64,000 nt of DNA from Chrysomallon squamiferum (GCA_012295275.1 CM022670.1:38702251-38766250), one strand, 5' to 3'. Shown: positions 47,101 to 60,083, counted from the first letter of the stretch. Program-made: numbers and translations. The notes: a model not told the origin generated them from the sequence alone.

Positions 47101-49235
47101 ATTTACACCGCAATCTTAATGTGTTCTGTGCGAAAATCGCAAAGAGCCGCATATCTCTGTTTATAAGCACAGAAGCAATTATATCAGTTCTCCCTTGTTT
47201 GTCTGGGGAAGGTGTTTTATTTCGGAGGGCGATAAACAGTAAGTTTATAACAGTGTTTGTCACACTTATTGTGTTTACTTTGAGGTTATCTTCGTGGAGA
47301 TATGTTAGACACAAGAGGCGGTTAGTGTGTAGTTTATTTTAATTTATGTTACGTTTTTATTGTGTGTGGGTTTTTTTTCTTTGAAATATACTTATTTATT
47401 TATTATTTTATTTTATTATTTTATTTTGATTTTTATTTTATTTTTATTTTATTTTATTATTTTATAAATATAATTATTTGTTTTATTTTATTTTATTTTA
47501 TTTTATTATTTTAAAAATATGATTATTTGTTTTATTTTATTTTTTTTTATTTTTTTATTTTTATTTTTTTAGAAATAGCATTATTTTATTTACTTTATTA
47601 ATTATTTTATTATATTAAAAGTAACATTATTTTATTTTATTTTATTTTATTTATTTATATTCAATGACATGTATTACTTTTCGTTTCAAGATTGCTATCT
47701 ATTTTTATTCACTTCTTTGTAATCTTTTAGTTAACTTTTTCATTATTATATTTTGTATTTTATTTTATTTACTTATTATTTACTGACAAGTTTTAATATT
47801 CCATGATTTTTTATTAACATATAATCATAACAGTTAATTAGGATACAGGATATAAACAGGTACATAAAACATTTTCCATTTAGTTAATAAGCTGAAAATA
47901 ATTATAAAAATTGCTGCTGCATTTCCATTCATTCATATATATATTGAATTATAAAAACTGACCAAAAATATCAAAAATGAAACTTTTCTTTTTAATTGCA
48001 TATTTTAATCTAATTTGTTATCCGATAAAAAAATAATTATGCATGTAGAACACAAATTTATTTTAATATTAAGACAAATTAATATGATGTGCTAGCCATG
48101 GAATCCACAAACGTAAAATAATAATTACTTTTATAGGTATAATTATTACTTTAAAACTGTTTTTTATATAAAATAGTATAGCTATGTAGAAAAGAGTATT
48201 TCTTCAGTAACAGAGAATTATTTGATACACTCTATGAATATTTTTTAACATAAAACGATTATGATAAAACACAATTCAACAATCATGTACCAGTAGTTAT
48301 ATATACATTACCTCATACTTACTTATCTACAGAGCTGTAAAATAACATACATTTCAGTCTTAGAAACACGGCATATTTTTACATATCTAGTATACGTTGT
48401 TAATTAAAACAAAGTTCTGTTTTAAAACAAATTAAGTGAAAATATTTCATTTCATTATTTATTATTTTATTTAATTTCATCGGCATTTTTATAATAGATT
48501 AAAAGGATAGAAATATCGAAAATTAAAAATGATATTAGAAATTATTTAATTCTGTAACCTTTAATTGTTGTATATGTTTTCTTATTTATTCGTACCTTAA
48601 AGTTATTATTAAAATTAATATTAATAATATTCAAAAAAAATAATAATAATAATAATAATAATAACAACAACAACAACAACAACAATAATAATAGTAATAC
48701 CAATAATAATAATAAATAATAATAATGACGATGTTGATGATATTAATTATTATCATAGTTTTTGTTGTTTTTGTTATTGTTGCTAGATTTATTATTATTA
48801 TATTATTTTTAAGATTTCTAACAATGAATTGAGCTATTACATTTCTAAAGAGATCAACGGTACAAAAAGATATATAACTGCACCATTATTAACATTGATT
48901 CTACTTCAGTCTATATAATAAAATTAGCTTTTTCAGTTTAGTACAATTCATTACGAATCTGCTGAATACAGTAATCTTTGGTAAAGTAGGCAAGAATAAA
49001 AAACATATTCTGATATCTTTTCAGTTGTTTTAAAATCAGTCATTTAACTTTTATAGTATTTTAATCAGAATAAAAGATGATACGAAACGAAGTATTTGTC
49101 TGTGTATGATAAATTATAACAGTAGGCAAGAGAGAAAGATGTAAATATATCTAATCAGCGATTTACAAATACAAAAAAATACGGTATCATTAATACTAAG
49201 AATAATTAAAAACTAGTAATGATAATGCAGTTTTA

Positions 49236-49291
<56 letters not shown>

Positions 49292-49476
49292 TAATAGTTA
49301 AAAGTCTTTATGTCATGTGATTTTATTAACAATATTTTATAAGTTAGCTGATTATTTAATATCATAATTATCACCATCATTATTATTATTATTATTATTA
49401 CTGTTCAGATTTACTTTAATTAATATATATATTCATTCAAATAATTAATTTCTTCTTCTTCTTCTGCATCTTCTTA

Positions 49477-49515
<39 letters not shown>

Positions 49516-50254
49516 TAAATTATTTAAATCATTTGTCAATTTATCATTATTTATTTACTTGTTTATTACTTTTATAATTAAGTTATTTATTTATTTATTT
49601 GGTAATTTGTTTTTGTTTCGTAGGTTTGTTTATTAATTAATAGATTATTGTTTATTTTGTTTTTATTTATTTATTTACATTTTATTTATCTATCTGTTAG
49701 TCTTATATTAATTAATTTATTTATTATTATTTCTTTCTTTTTCTGTTTATTTGTTTGTTTGTTTCATTCTTTGTTTGTTTGTTTGTTTATTTATTTATGT
49801 ATTTATTTAATTACTTATAAACATACATGCATGAATTTACTTATTTACTTATATACTTACTTAGTCATTCGTTTCTTTCTTTCTTTACGTACACACACAC
49901 ACACACACACACACAAAAAACTTATATATTTATTATATTATTATTATTTACATATTTACAATTATATTTTTTTCTCTCACTTTCACACCAGCTCTTAGTG
50001 CAGGTTTGCGAGAAAACGCACTTGTAACTACGAGTTCATACACGTGCATTATTACGAGGCTGCCATTCTGTAACGATATAACATTTACAACAACAGAAAA
50101 AAACAAAACTCACTCCATTACTTTGCCCTTTATGCAACCTAAGAGTTTGACTCCACACCACATATCCTTCCTGCGACCTTTTTATGGTGATATTCAAACC
50201 ACGTGTTTGTGTCTACTACCTACACATCTACTCTCTTTGTAAATCACAGATCGT

Positions 50255-50255
<1 letters not shown>

Positions 50256-50341
<86 letters not shown>
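50256..50341. repeat. (GA)n microsatellite
   Basis: About 43 units, followed at 50395-50410 by a C16 run. Confidence 0.98.
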
Positions 50342-50344
<3 letters not shown>

Positions 50345-50536
50345 AGGTTAATTTCACTGCCCCACCCACCCCAAAAAAACCACACCCAGTTTCACCCCCC
50401 CCCCCCCCCCTATACTTAATTGACTTTTAGTAATGTAATAAGTAATTTATTTTATTTTTATTATTATTATTTTTTTAATGTTGTGAAGTTACAGTAATAT
50501 TTGCACTTTTTTGTATTAATAAATAAACTGACCTAT

Positions 50537-50587
<51 letters not shown>

Positions 50588-50640
50588 GTGATGTGTTAAA
50601 GTTGTATGGTTTTAAGGTTAAAAAATTTCTTTTAAAAATG

Positions 50641-50686
<46 letters not shown>

Positions 50687-51049
50687 TTTTTTATACATTG
50701 CATGTATATAATTATTAATGAATAGAACTATTTAATAAAACACGTCCTATTTCATTCTTAAAGAAATAATTCTAAGTTGGATTTCCTGGTTGGGGAGTAG
50801 GGGTTTGTGTTTTATATACATATATATGTTTCAGTTTTCCACATTAATAATCTGTTTGTAAAACGAAATGTTTCATCTTCAGATACAACGCTTCTGAAAT
50901 GAGAGAGGCCATCATTTTTAAAATGATATGCATTTCATTATTCAATATAATAATAATAATAATAATAATGTAATAAACAAGACAACAACAACAATAAAAA
51001 AATAATAATTAAAGACGACATAATGTCAACAATAATCAGCAACAGCAAA

Positions 51050-51102
<53 letters not shown>

Positions 51103-52302
51103 CAAGAACAACCACTAAACTACTGTCGGCAAAATATGAAAAAGTTAAAAAACAAAAACAAAAACAAAACAAACAATAGTTTTAGCCATACCCCTATACC
51201 GACGTATTGTGTTATAAACCGACGTGTTGTGTTTGATATAAACGCAAAATTAGTGAATATGTTGACATGTGTTTAGTGAAATGGATAGTCGATGTGTTTC
51301 ACGTGTTACGGTTTAGTGTCAAGTACGTTTGATTATTTTTCTGTGAGAACGAACGCTATTGTTTCCGAGGCCCGCTCATTGAGAATAGATGTGAATCAGT
51401 TTCCGCGCACGTGACAAAATACCTGGGAATCTTCGTAAATGCGGAGTGTGTTTTGTCAGTGTCATTTTTCTGTTATCCGACCCGGTGTTGTACGGTTGAA
51501 AATGAACCGATTTAGTATCAGTATTTTTTGTTTATATGGTTATATATTTATATATTTACGTATAATTAAAGGAAATAGCGAAATACGAAATGGCGAAATA
51601 TAATATATATATATATAAAGACAAAACTAAATTTACTATCAAACCTTCTGAATACTCGGAATTTTACGACAGTATTGTTTTACTTGAGATAAGCTTCTGG
51701 ATTATTTTACAAACAAATACAGATTACTGAAAAATAGCTGTTGAAAGATTATCATACACAAGTCATTTGAACAGAATAACTATTAATAATAATAATAATA
51801 AATGTTTAATTTTATTTATTTTTAAGACATATCTGGTCCTCGGAGAAAAATAAATAATCTAAAGCCTTGATTTGTAATGAAAATATTCAGTGGAACCTGT
51901 AACGTGTACAGATAATACTAACTAATTAAAACGTACATAATTACATTGCTTAATGCTTTATGAAAAATAAAATTAAAAACAGGGCTTTTCGTATTTGTCG
52001 ACCACAACAATAACAACAACTGTAATTACAAGTACTATTACTACTACTGCTGCTGCTGTTGTTACTACTACAACTACCATTACTGTTATTATAATCAGTA
52101 TTGTCGTTGTTGTCATTATCATTATTATTATTATTTACTAACGTTGTAAAAACATAGCGCTATTGTTTACCTATTATGTATTAGTCATTCTGACTTGCTA
52201 TGTCATCAAACAAAAATGTATTCATATTATACTGTATTAAATTGTAAAATAATTTTTAAATAAGTAAATATTAAGAAAATAAATAATTGGACAGCAGTAT
52301 TG

Positions 52303-52349
<47 letters not shown>

Positions 52350-52420
52350 GATTTAATATTAATATTATTAATAATAATAAATTAATTTATTAATTTAAAA
52401 AATATTTAATATTGAAATAA

Positions 52421-52481
<61 letters not shown>

Positions 52482-52620
52482 TTAGTTGTAATAATTATAA
52501 CGGGGAATATTTCTTCAAGTGCGTACTGTAAACTTTCGATCAGCTTTACATAATATATATTTTTAGTAAAATAATAATTTAATAAATAATTAATTAAATA
52601 ACAACAAGAACAACAACAAC

Positions 52621-52651
<31 letters not shown>

Positions 52652-52913
52652 TTGTTTTCAATAAGATTTAAATAAAGTTTAAAAACAGTTTGCGTAAACC
52701 TTTACAATTTTCTACCTAATACAATTTTCCACATATATTTTCATTAACTATTCTAAATTTTATTCTAAAATACAAATGTACTTTATATATTTAAAAAAGA
52801 ATGGTTATGAATAATTATCTGAAGTTAAAAACAAATACAGTAAATTTTTAATTATTTTATCATTTTTAAATCATTATTTTCGATCATTCATAATCAAGAT
52901 GATACCAAATAAG

Positions 52914-52944
<31 letters not shown>

Positions 52945-53033
52945 ATTTATAAAATCTAAAGCACAATGTGTAATTAAATTGTACTGTACTTAGAACAACA
53001 CCACAAAAAATAACAATTAAAGTAGTAACCCGC

Positions 53034-53110
<77 letters not shown>
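53034..53110. repeat. (ATT)n microsatellite
   Basis: About 25 perfect units. Confidence 0.98.
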
Positions 53111-53111
<1 letters not shown>

Positions 53112-53513
53112 TTGCATATAAAACCAGTTTAACATTGACAGTTTCTATGTTTTCACATTCTATGATTTTAGTTCTTTTCTTATTTTGTATAGTTTACTGT
53201 GTTACTTAATATTCGTAACTATTCTAATGGTGTCTACAATTAGTTTTATAAAATCCACAACACTGTTAGTTCAAACAGCAGCAGTCACATACCTGGAATC
53301 CTGGAATTCTGGAATTTCAGGAAAACGCAACACTATGCGACAATAACTTTTTATCTTCTTTGTGACGTGTCCCTATTGTTGACGTCAATCGGAAATTCTC
53401 GGTTTATTCCGTCTGTCATTCAAACTATGAATGTTTTAATAAAGGAACTACTATTACAACTACTACTACTACTACTACAACAACTACTACTACTACTACT
53501 ACTACTACCACTG

Positions 53514-53553
<40 letters not shown>

Positions 53554-54201
53554 ATTATAACAATGATATATAGATATTTGAGAAAAATATCTTTTAAAAG
53601 TGAAGAAACACATTTTAAAAAATATTTCTGTTGCTATGTGGGTTTTCCCCTCCATTATTTTCGAGAATAAATAGTGGAGGTCCCTCCCTGATGACCATTT
53701 AACGTCTGCGGTATTCTCGAGTAAATAAATAGACTGAGATTCAATCGATCGTTCCGCCATTGCGTCTCATCAAGGTCGGAACTCGGACACGCGCAATTTT
53801 AAACAGTCAGAATAAAATTAGAAAATAACATTGAAATGAATGAATATATAAAAAGTAAATAAATAAATAAATAAATAAGCATTTAAACGAAAAGTGATTA
53901 TATTCGTTTTGTTGTTGTTGTTGTTGTTGCTGTTGTTGCTGTTATTGTTAGGTATGTAGAAGCCAATGATTTTTACCGTTAAGAAAAACAAATATTACTG
54001 ATTAAATTTTTATTGTTTAACAAAAACTTATAATAATATAAATATTGTTGTTTAGTCGTTTACACTCTGAAACATTTTAAAACACGTACAATCACTCACC
54101 AGTTAAATTCCTATCACTTACTAGTTTGCCAAAAAGATAAAATAATAATTATGATAAATAAATAAATAAATAAATAAATAAATTTCAATAATAATAATAA
54201 T

Positions 54202-54240
<39 letters not shown>

Positions 54241-54646
54241 CATAATAATCATAATCATAATCATAATAATAATAATGCAACTACTAGTACAATACTAACA
54301 ACACATTATTATTTTTTCTACTATTCTATCTGTTATGACAATTATTGTTAAACTTTGTGCTTAATTACAATACTAATGAATGAATTTATAATCTGATGAT
54401 GACAATGAATGAATGAATTTATAATCTGTTGATGAATAAATAATAGATTTTGTCAAAATAATTATCACAATAGAATTTCAGCTGCATGTTGTCTTCGTGC
54501 TATACAGTATGTAGTTATTATGTTTTTCTTATATTTAATTCTGTTTAGTTTTGTATAAACAGAGCTTTTATTTTCCTAATTTACAAATCTAGATAGTTTT
54601 GGTATAATTATATTGTATTTTTATTTTTCGTTTTTAAATCTGTATA

Positions 54647-54681
<35 letters not shown>

Positions 54682-54831
54682 TATATTATGTTTCATTTAT
54701 TTTATTTGTTTATTTTTTTATTATTTATTTACTTATTTATTCATTCATTCATTCATTCATTCATTCATTTTTGTCATTATTGCGTTATTTTGCTTACTTA
54801 AAAATCTCAGTTACTTCTTTCTGTAATAATT

Positions 54832-54835
<4 letters not shown>

Positions 54836-54896
<61 letters not shown>
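54836..54896. repeat. (CT)n tract just before the first DMRT2 coding exon
   Basis: About 30 CT units ending 32 bp before the ATG at 54928. A TTGTAG lies two bases before the ATG, so the tract could serve as polypyrimidine tract of an acceptor. Confidence 0.95.
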
Positions 54897-54902
<6 letters not shown>

Positions 54903-54927
54903 AATTTATAACGTTCACGTTGTAGCA

Positions 54928-55252
54928 ATGGAAGACGACAGCGACTCTGTCCAGCTTGACGATGACGAATACCTGGACATAGAGGAAGACGACGATGACG
55001 AAAGCGTGGACGAGAACGAGACTCGCAATGAATCACGGGAATCGATGCACACGGCAGAAAGTTCGGACAAATCAAAAAGCGTGCCGCGTCGTCTTTTGCG
55101 AACGCCAAAATGTGCGAGATGCCGGAACCACGGGTCGTGTCGTGTTTAAAGGGACATAAGCGATACTGCAGGTGGCGCGACTGTCAGTGTGCTAATTGTT
55201 TATTGGTTGTTGAAAGACAGAGAATAATGGCGGCCCAGGTGGCGCTGAGAAG
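54928..55252 (+). CDS. DMRT2: DMRT2 coding exon 1 (acidic N-terminus, DM domain)
   Basis: ATG at 54928. The donor AAG|GTGAGA is at 55252/55253. The frame breaks after CRNHG: the DNA has CACGGGTCGTG where the family needs one more G (run at 55132-55134). After that the DM domain is perfectly conserved to ALRR in the next frame. Confidence 0.88.
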
Positions 55253-58200
55253 GTGAGATATATAAATTTTTAAAGTTTTTGTTTTGTTTTGTTTTTTGTG
55301 TGTGTGTGTGTGTATGTGTGTGTGCATTTTAAAATATAACAAATATTCTGGTTTTAATGAGTTCATTTAATTTCAGTAACAGGTAAATTAAGTAATTGTT
55401 TATGTTATTAGTGTATGGTTAGGTCTAAATTATCGTGTATATATGTATGTGCGTGTGAACGTATGTGTGTGTGGTACAGGATATTCTTCTTCTTTGAAAC
55501 TGTCTTTTTAAAGATCTAATTAAATACTATTCACATGTATCATATAGCGTGTTTTTTTTGTTTGTTTTTTTCATCTACGAATATTATCTATTTATTATTT
55601 ATCCTTTGATGTTCGTGTACGGCAAAAAAGAAAATACATACGATAAAGCTATAAGTTAAATAGCTCGCCATATGGCGTAAGATATAATATCAATAACAAG
55701 CCGATTGCTTATGTAAACTTATCACAGGAAAAATACCTCTACCGGAAACAAATAAGGATCATACATCTGACTCTCTGAACTTTCTCTTCGAAACGTAGAT
55801 GATGTTTCATATACTGTGTTAAACAAAACACCTGCCGATTTTATTCCGTTTTATCAACCACACTGGACCCCCATTTCCGTTACGGACCAGAAATTAAGAA
55901 ATAAACTCGATGTCAGGAGACTGGACGCATGCTATCTCTGACATCGCCTCGCGTTTGGCAGCATGTCAGGTCGGAGGTCAAATAGTTTCGATAAACCACA
56001 TTAATTACCGGTCGTCTGCTATCAGCTGTAATGAGACGGGTCACGTGGCCGTGTCGTGTTTTGTTAACGTCTTTCTTAGTGAGGCTCGTGTCAGTGCACG
56101 AGCTATTAAGACTGGAGAATTTAACACGTGTTAGCCGTTTGTCATTTCGTCTTGAGGGAATATTCAGCGATACGCCGGTGAATAATTATTAGCTGTCAAA
56201 CGTACAAGAAGACTCTGATACTGTTGTTATTTGATAATAAAATGAATGCAGAAACTTGTTGCAGCTACTGCAGTATTTTTTGTCGTAGGTAAATATTGTC
56301 GTAATACGATTATTATTATTAGTAGTAGTGTTGTTGTTGTTGTTATTTATTTATTTTATTTTATTTTATTTGTAGTTTTTGTATTTCAAATGTGTCAGAA
56401 ATACTACAGTGAACTTTAAAATGAGAGGAAACATAAGACTACTGTGAACATGATCAAATCTCTTCATTTCAATTTGAGATGATTTGAACTGTAGAAAGAA
56501 TTTATATGCTGTTTTGAGTATCATTACATTCTGTTATTCTCGATTTCTTAATAATAATAATAATAATAATTGTGATGTTAATAAAAAATTATGTTTAAAT
56601 TTATTTTATTCTATTTATTTAACTTGTTTATTTCTTATATTATATTACATTATATTGTATTATATTATTTAGTAAGTTATGGGTTTTGTCACTTGAATAG
56701 CGAGTGTAAAAAATTAACATAATTCTACTAAATGTATCAAACCCACCAAAATCAATTATTAGTTTGATTCCGGATTCAGAAAATTAATTTTGTGTCATTT
56801 TTAACTGTTGTAGACATCAGGCAACCGAAATGTCGGGAGCTATGAAGGCCAAGGTCAAAAACGCCGCCAATCTTCTTCAGCAGCGGAAGTTACTTCAGAG
56901 AAATCTGCGCAGTCTCCAACAGCATTCGTTGTCAAGAGACATTCTAACCAGTGAGTATACTGCTAAAAAAAAACACAATAATAATAACAAAAATAATTTT
57001 TATAAAATATATAAAATCAAATAAAAAAAATGTTTTCCAGAAAAGTTTATTTTATTTTTATTTTATTTTTTAAACATCTATCTTATTATATTTTTAAGTG
57101 TCCATTTTATTCAGTATGATAAAATCAAAATACGCAGATAAAACGACAAATAATTTCAGCTTGCACGCCACATTTCGTGTTCACGTTTAATTTAATTTAC
57201 CCTGTGCCGACATCAGCATATATGAATTTGAAAATACTGGCACACTGAATAGTTGGAATTATTTGTTTGTTTGTTTGTTTGTTGTCGTTGTTGTTTTGTG
57301 TTATTGTTGTTATTGCTTTTTTTTGTTGTTGTTGTTTTATTTATCTTTTTATTTATTTTGCTACTCTGGTTATTAGAAAATACGAGATAACAATTACTCG
57401 GAAATTTTGTAGAATTTAGTTAATCATTCATGTCGCGAATTCCTCTACCTCTTAACTATAATTCATTTAAAATGAATTCAGCCTGTCAAAATAAGAATGT
57501 GAAAGGCAACTATTAAAAATAAAAAAATAATAAATAAATAAATAAATAATATCTAAGGTTGTATTATAACATTTCCTTGTAATACCACTGAATCGTAATT
57601 TTTCGTGAATGTTGAATGCTAAGACATCAAAACAAACTCAGCAAACGAAGGCAGTCCGTGAAGATGTTGAACACGCCTGCCAGGACGTTGCAGCAGTATA
57701 GGAAGCCATTGTAGCAGCCTGGGCCAAGCCAGATCCTTGCATCATTGCTCCAAGGTTGTTGTAGCAGTGTACCATGACGTTGTAACAACATAGAACCACG
57801 CTGTAGTAGAGGCCAGAATGTTACAGCAGCGTGCCAAAACGTTTGCAAGGACACCGTAATCTTGTTTGCCATGAGACTTTCTAGTTCTATGAAGGGACAG
57901 AATACCAGGATTTGAAACAACCTACACAAACAAACATTTCAATATATACAAACGTCACACGTTTTTCACTTCTTCTTACGCAAACTCCAATATCTCCTCT
58001 TCCGACTGAAAGATGTTTTTCTTCAATTAAAGCAAAACCGATCTGATAAAAAAAAATGATCCAGTAAATTAAATATATAAACAACTCTGCCTTGCCTCCG
58101 CCATCTTATGTGTCGATTCGAGACGTATCAGCCTTACAAAAACTAGTTCTTTTTCGTGTTAGTAAACAAGCTTGCGTTCCTCATCTGCTTCCAATCGTGC

Positions 58201-59824
58201 AATTATCAGCGATCACTAAATTCTACAAAACGGTATAAATTTCAATGAAATTGGTTCGGGGCGCAACAGGCATCCCTTTTTTTGCGTGTCATACCATCCT
58301 GAAAATAACAATGTTTGCTAGTCAGAAGGTAACACAAATTGCGCGGACGCGATACGCGAGATCCGTGATATTTTCTTAATGTTTCCAGAAGAAACGTTTT
58401 TGTCCGTGTGAGATTCGCGCTCGAGGCGATTCCCGCTGCGAGAAATGCCGAGAATCCGCGAGACGATTTCAATCTGTGTTTTATCGAGACTGTTTTGCGC
58501 CTCTAGTTTGGTAAAAGTGTCGCTGAAATTTCCCAGCAGTGTTCTAGATAAAGAAAAATTTTTTTTTTTTTTTTTTTTTTTTAAATAAAAAAAAAAAAAA
58601 AATGTGGTTTCTGTCCTCGAGGCTTTTTGTCTTGAAAACAAGACTAACGTTAAATGTTTAGACAGAGGACATCGTTTTGATATCCTTCCTCTTAACCGTT
58701 TTTTAACCAGCCAGTTATCTTTAATGTCTGTGTTGCCGACGCAGTTATTATTTTTATTATTTTTTTTTTATTATTATTAGTTCCGTCTTATTCGTTTCGA
58801 CGAAAATTGATTGACTAATTTCATTGAAATTCAAATTCCTTTACCGTCTTGTACAAAAAGCACAATTCTCATAGAAGTATACAAATGAATGCTTCTTAAT
58901 GGAGTTTTACTGTTTAGATTTACTTACATTATTGACAATTTTCTCAATTCAGGTTACAGATCGAGACTGCACTCCCTTCCTCCGCCAGAGGCGCTGCGGT
59001 CGATGGTGCCGTACCTGAACGAGCGGATGAGAAAACGTCGTTGTTTCGCCGACAAAGAACTGGAGATGGTGATGCTGGAACGGGAGCAGCAGGCGGAGCT
59101 GATAAAACGACGAAACAGCGGAGAGACGGCGTCGAGCCCCGCCGGCATGGACGCGGAGAAGTATCGGTTGCTAGGCAACCTGACGCCGAGGGATTTCCTG
59201 CATCGAATATTTCCCGCCCACAACCCCAACGTCTTGGAACTGGTGTGGCAGGGGTGCGGAGGGAACCTGGAGCGGGCGATCGAGCAGCTTGCCTCCGGGG
59301 TGAAGTCGGATCAGATGCAGGCGCTGTCGTCGCAAATCAACCACCAGGCTCTGTCCGGAAATATTTTCGGAGCTTTTCCCTTTTCCGTGCCGGTCATCGG
59401 ACTCAAGTCCTCCGCTCTTCCAGACTTTTTCGGTTCTCAAACGCTGCGCAGTCCGTTGTGCGCAATGAACTTTTCGCCCTGGGGACTTCACGTCAACATG
59501 GCGTCCGGCGTTCTTCCGGGATTTCCTTCGTGCAGAACTTCAGAAATACTTCACTCGCCTTCAAAAAAGACTAAATGTGCTGGAGGAGAGGTCAAAGGTT
59601 TTGCTGGCTCCGAGCTGACCCGAAGACGTTCGGCGTTTCATTCGATAATTCCTGGAAACGGCGCGTCTCTTCTGAACGAAAAGGTGGCGGTGTCGGGCGA
59701 AAGTGCCTCCCCGAAACTAAAAAGTCCGGGTTCGTGTTCTGACGAAATAATAGAATCAAATAAATCCATTAACCTTAAACCTTCGCCGCTGAAATTCTCT
59801 GTTGAATCCATAATGGCAAAGTAG
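54928..59824 (+). CDS. DMRT2: DMRT2-type transcription factor with DM and DMA domains, three coding exons
   Basis: Exons at 54928-55252, 56814-56950 and 58953-59824 join in phase (2, then 1) with GT-AG borders to give 444 codons, provided one missing G in exon 1 is allowed for. The N-terminus is strongly acidic (about 11-32). The DM zinc module (about 58-109) reads [29 protein letters not shown] and [15 protein letters not shown]. The [14 protein letters not shown] form, a linker with [15 protein letters not shown] (178-192) and the last residues [12 protein letters not shown] are hallmarks of DMRT2. In addition, residues 230-270 form a DMA domain ([31 protein letters not shown]), usually described for DMRTA/DMRT3-type proteins. 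It is expected to be a nuclear DNA-binding regulator; in vertebrates DMRT2 acts in somite and muscle patterning. Poly(A) signals lie 140-157 bp downstream. Confidence 0.9.
55253..56813 (+). other. DMRT2 intron 1
   Basis: GTGAGA...TTGTAG intron of 1,561 bp. A GC-richer island at about 55880-56220 contains CAGCTG, TCACGTGG and ATTAATTA sites and is a candidate intronic regulatory element. TTG and TTTTA repeats lie near 56328-56372. Confidence 0.7.
56814..56950 (+). CDS. DMRT2: DMRT2 coding exon 2 (basic linker after DM domain)
   Basis: Acceptor TTGTAG|ACATCAG, donor ACCA|GTGAGT; 137 bp. It completes the DM tail as RHQATE and continues with a Gln/Leu/Arg-rich, likely helical segment ([18 protein letters not shown]). 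Confidence 0.88.
56951..58952 (+). other. DMRT2 intron 2
   Basis: GTGAGT...ATTCAG intron of 2,002 bp. It contains a degenerate minisatellite at 57683-57842, a GC-richer stretch at 58080-58540 and poly(T)/poly(A) at 58557-58601. Minus-strand frames here are not gene-like. Confidence 0.7.
57683..57842. repeat. Degenerate minisatellite, ~21-24 bp period
   Basis: Variants of GTTGTAGCAGCGTACCA recur about six to seven times, e.g. CGTTGCAGCAGTATAGGAAG, CATTGTAGCAGCCTGGGCCA, GTTGTAGCAGTGTACCATGA and TGTTACAGCAGCGTGCCAAA. Confidence 0.75.
58953..59824 (+). CDS. DMRT2: DMRT2 coding exon 3 (linker, DMA domain, C-terminal motif)
   Basis: Acceptor TTCTCAATTCAG|GT in phase 1; stop TAG at 59822-59824. 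GC-rich relative to the surroundings. [15 protein letters not shown] lies near 59021-59065, the DMA domain at 59177-59299 and FSVESIMAK at the end. The middle is Pro/Ser-rich. Confidence 0.92.
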
Positions 59825-59963
59825 TTTTACAGGTCACAAATAACATTTTAACTATGCAATTATTCCATGCAATAGACTGTATATCATTCTTTGTTGACGT
59901 ACAAAAGGATATATATATATATATATAAAATGACAATTAAATATAACGTGTGTTTTGTTGGTG

Positions 59964-59981
59964 AATAAAAGTGCTAATAAA
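59964..59981 (+). terminator. DMRT2 poly(A) signals (two AATAAA)
   Basis: AATAAA at 59964-59969 and 59976-59981, 140-157 bp after the stop codon. Confidence 0.65.
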
Positions 59982-60083
59982 GGCAGAAAAATTTTAGTGT
60001 CATTAATTTGTAGATTATTTAATTCAGACATTTTTTAATGGTGCTGATTAATATCTTTATCATATAGCTTTAAGTGTTGGTTA

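Larger units (their letters stand above)
47240..54833. other. Non-coding stretch upstream of DMRT2
   Basis: Largely TTTTA/TTTA and ATT/AAT repeats: 47390-47660, 48640-48725, 49240-49290, 50541-50583, 50643-50686, 51045-51100, 52308-52348, 52421-52482, 53034-53110 and 54180-54290. Islands with more GC lie at about 49990-50240, 51190-51500 and 53320-53780. No protein or RNA gene was recognised. Confidence 0.6.

Noticed and set aside
55910-56134. Open frame within DMRT2 intron 1
   Set aside because: Lies in a GC-richer intronic patch between well-supported splice sites and has no domain signature.
57627-58084. Minus-strand frames with LLQR repeats
   Set aside because: The repeats arise from the degenerate minisatellite in DMRT2 intron 2; no start, splice or domain support.
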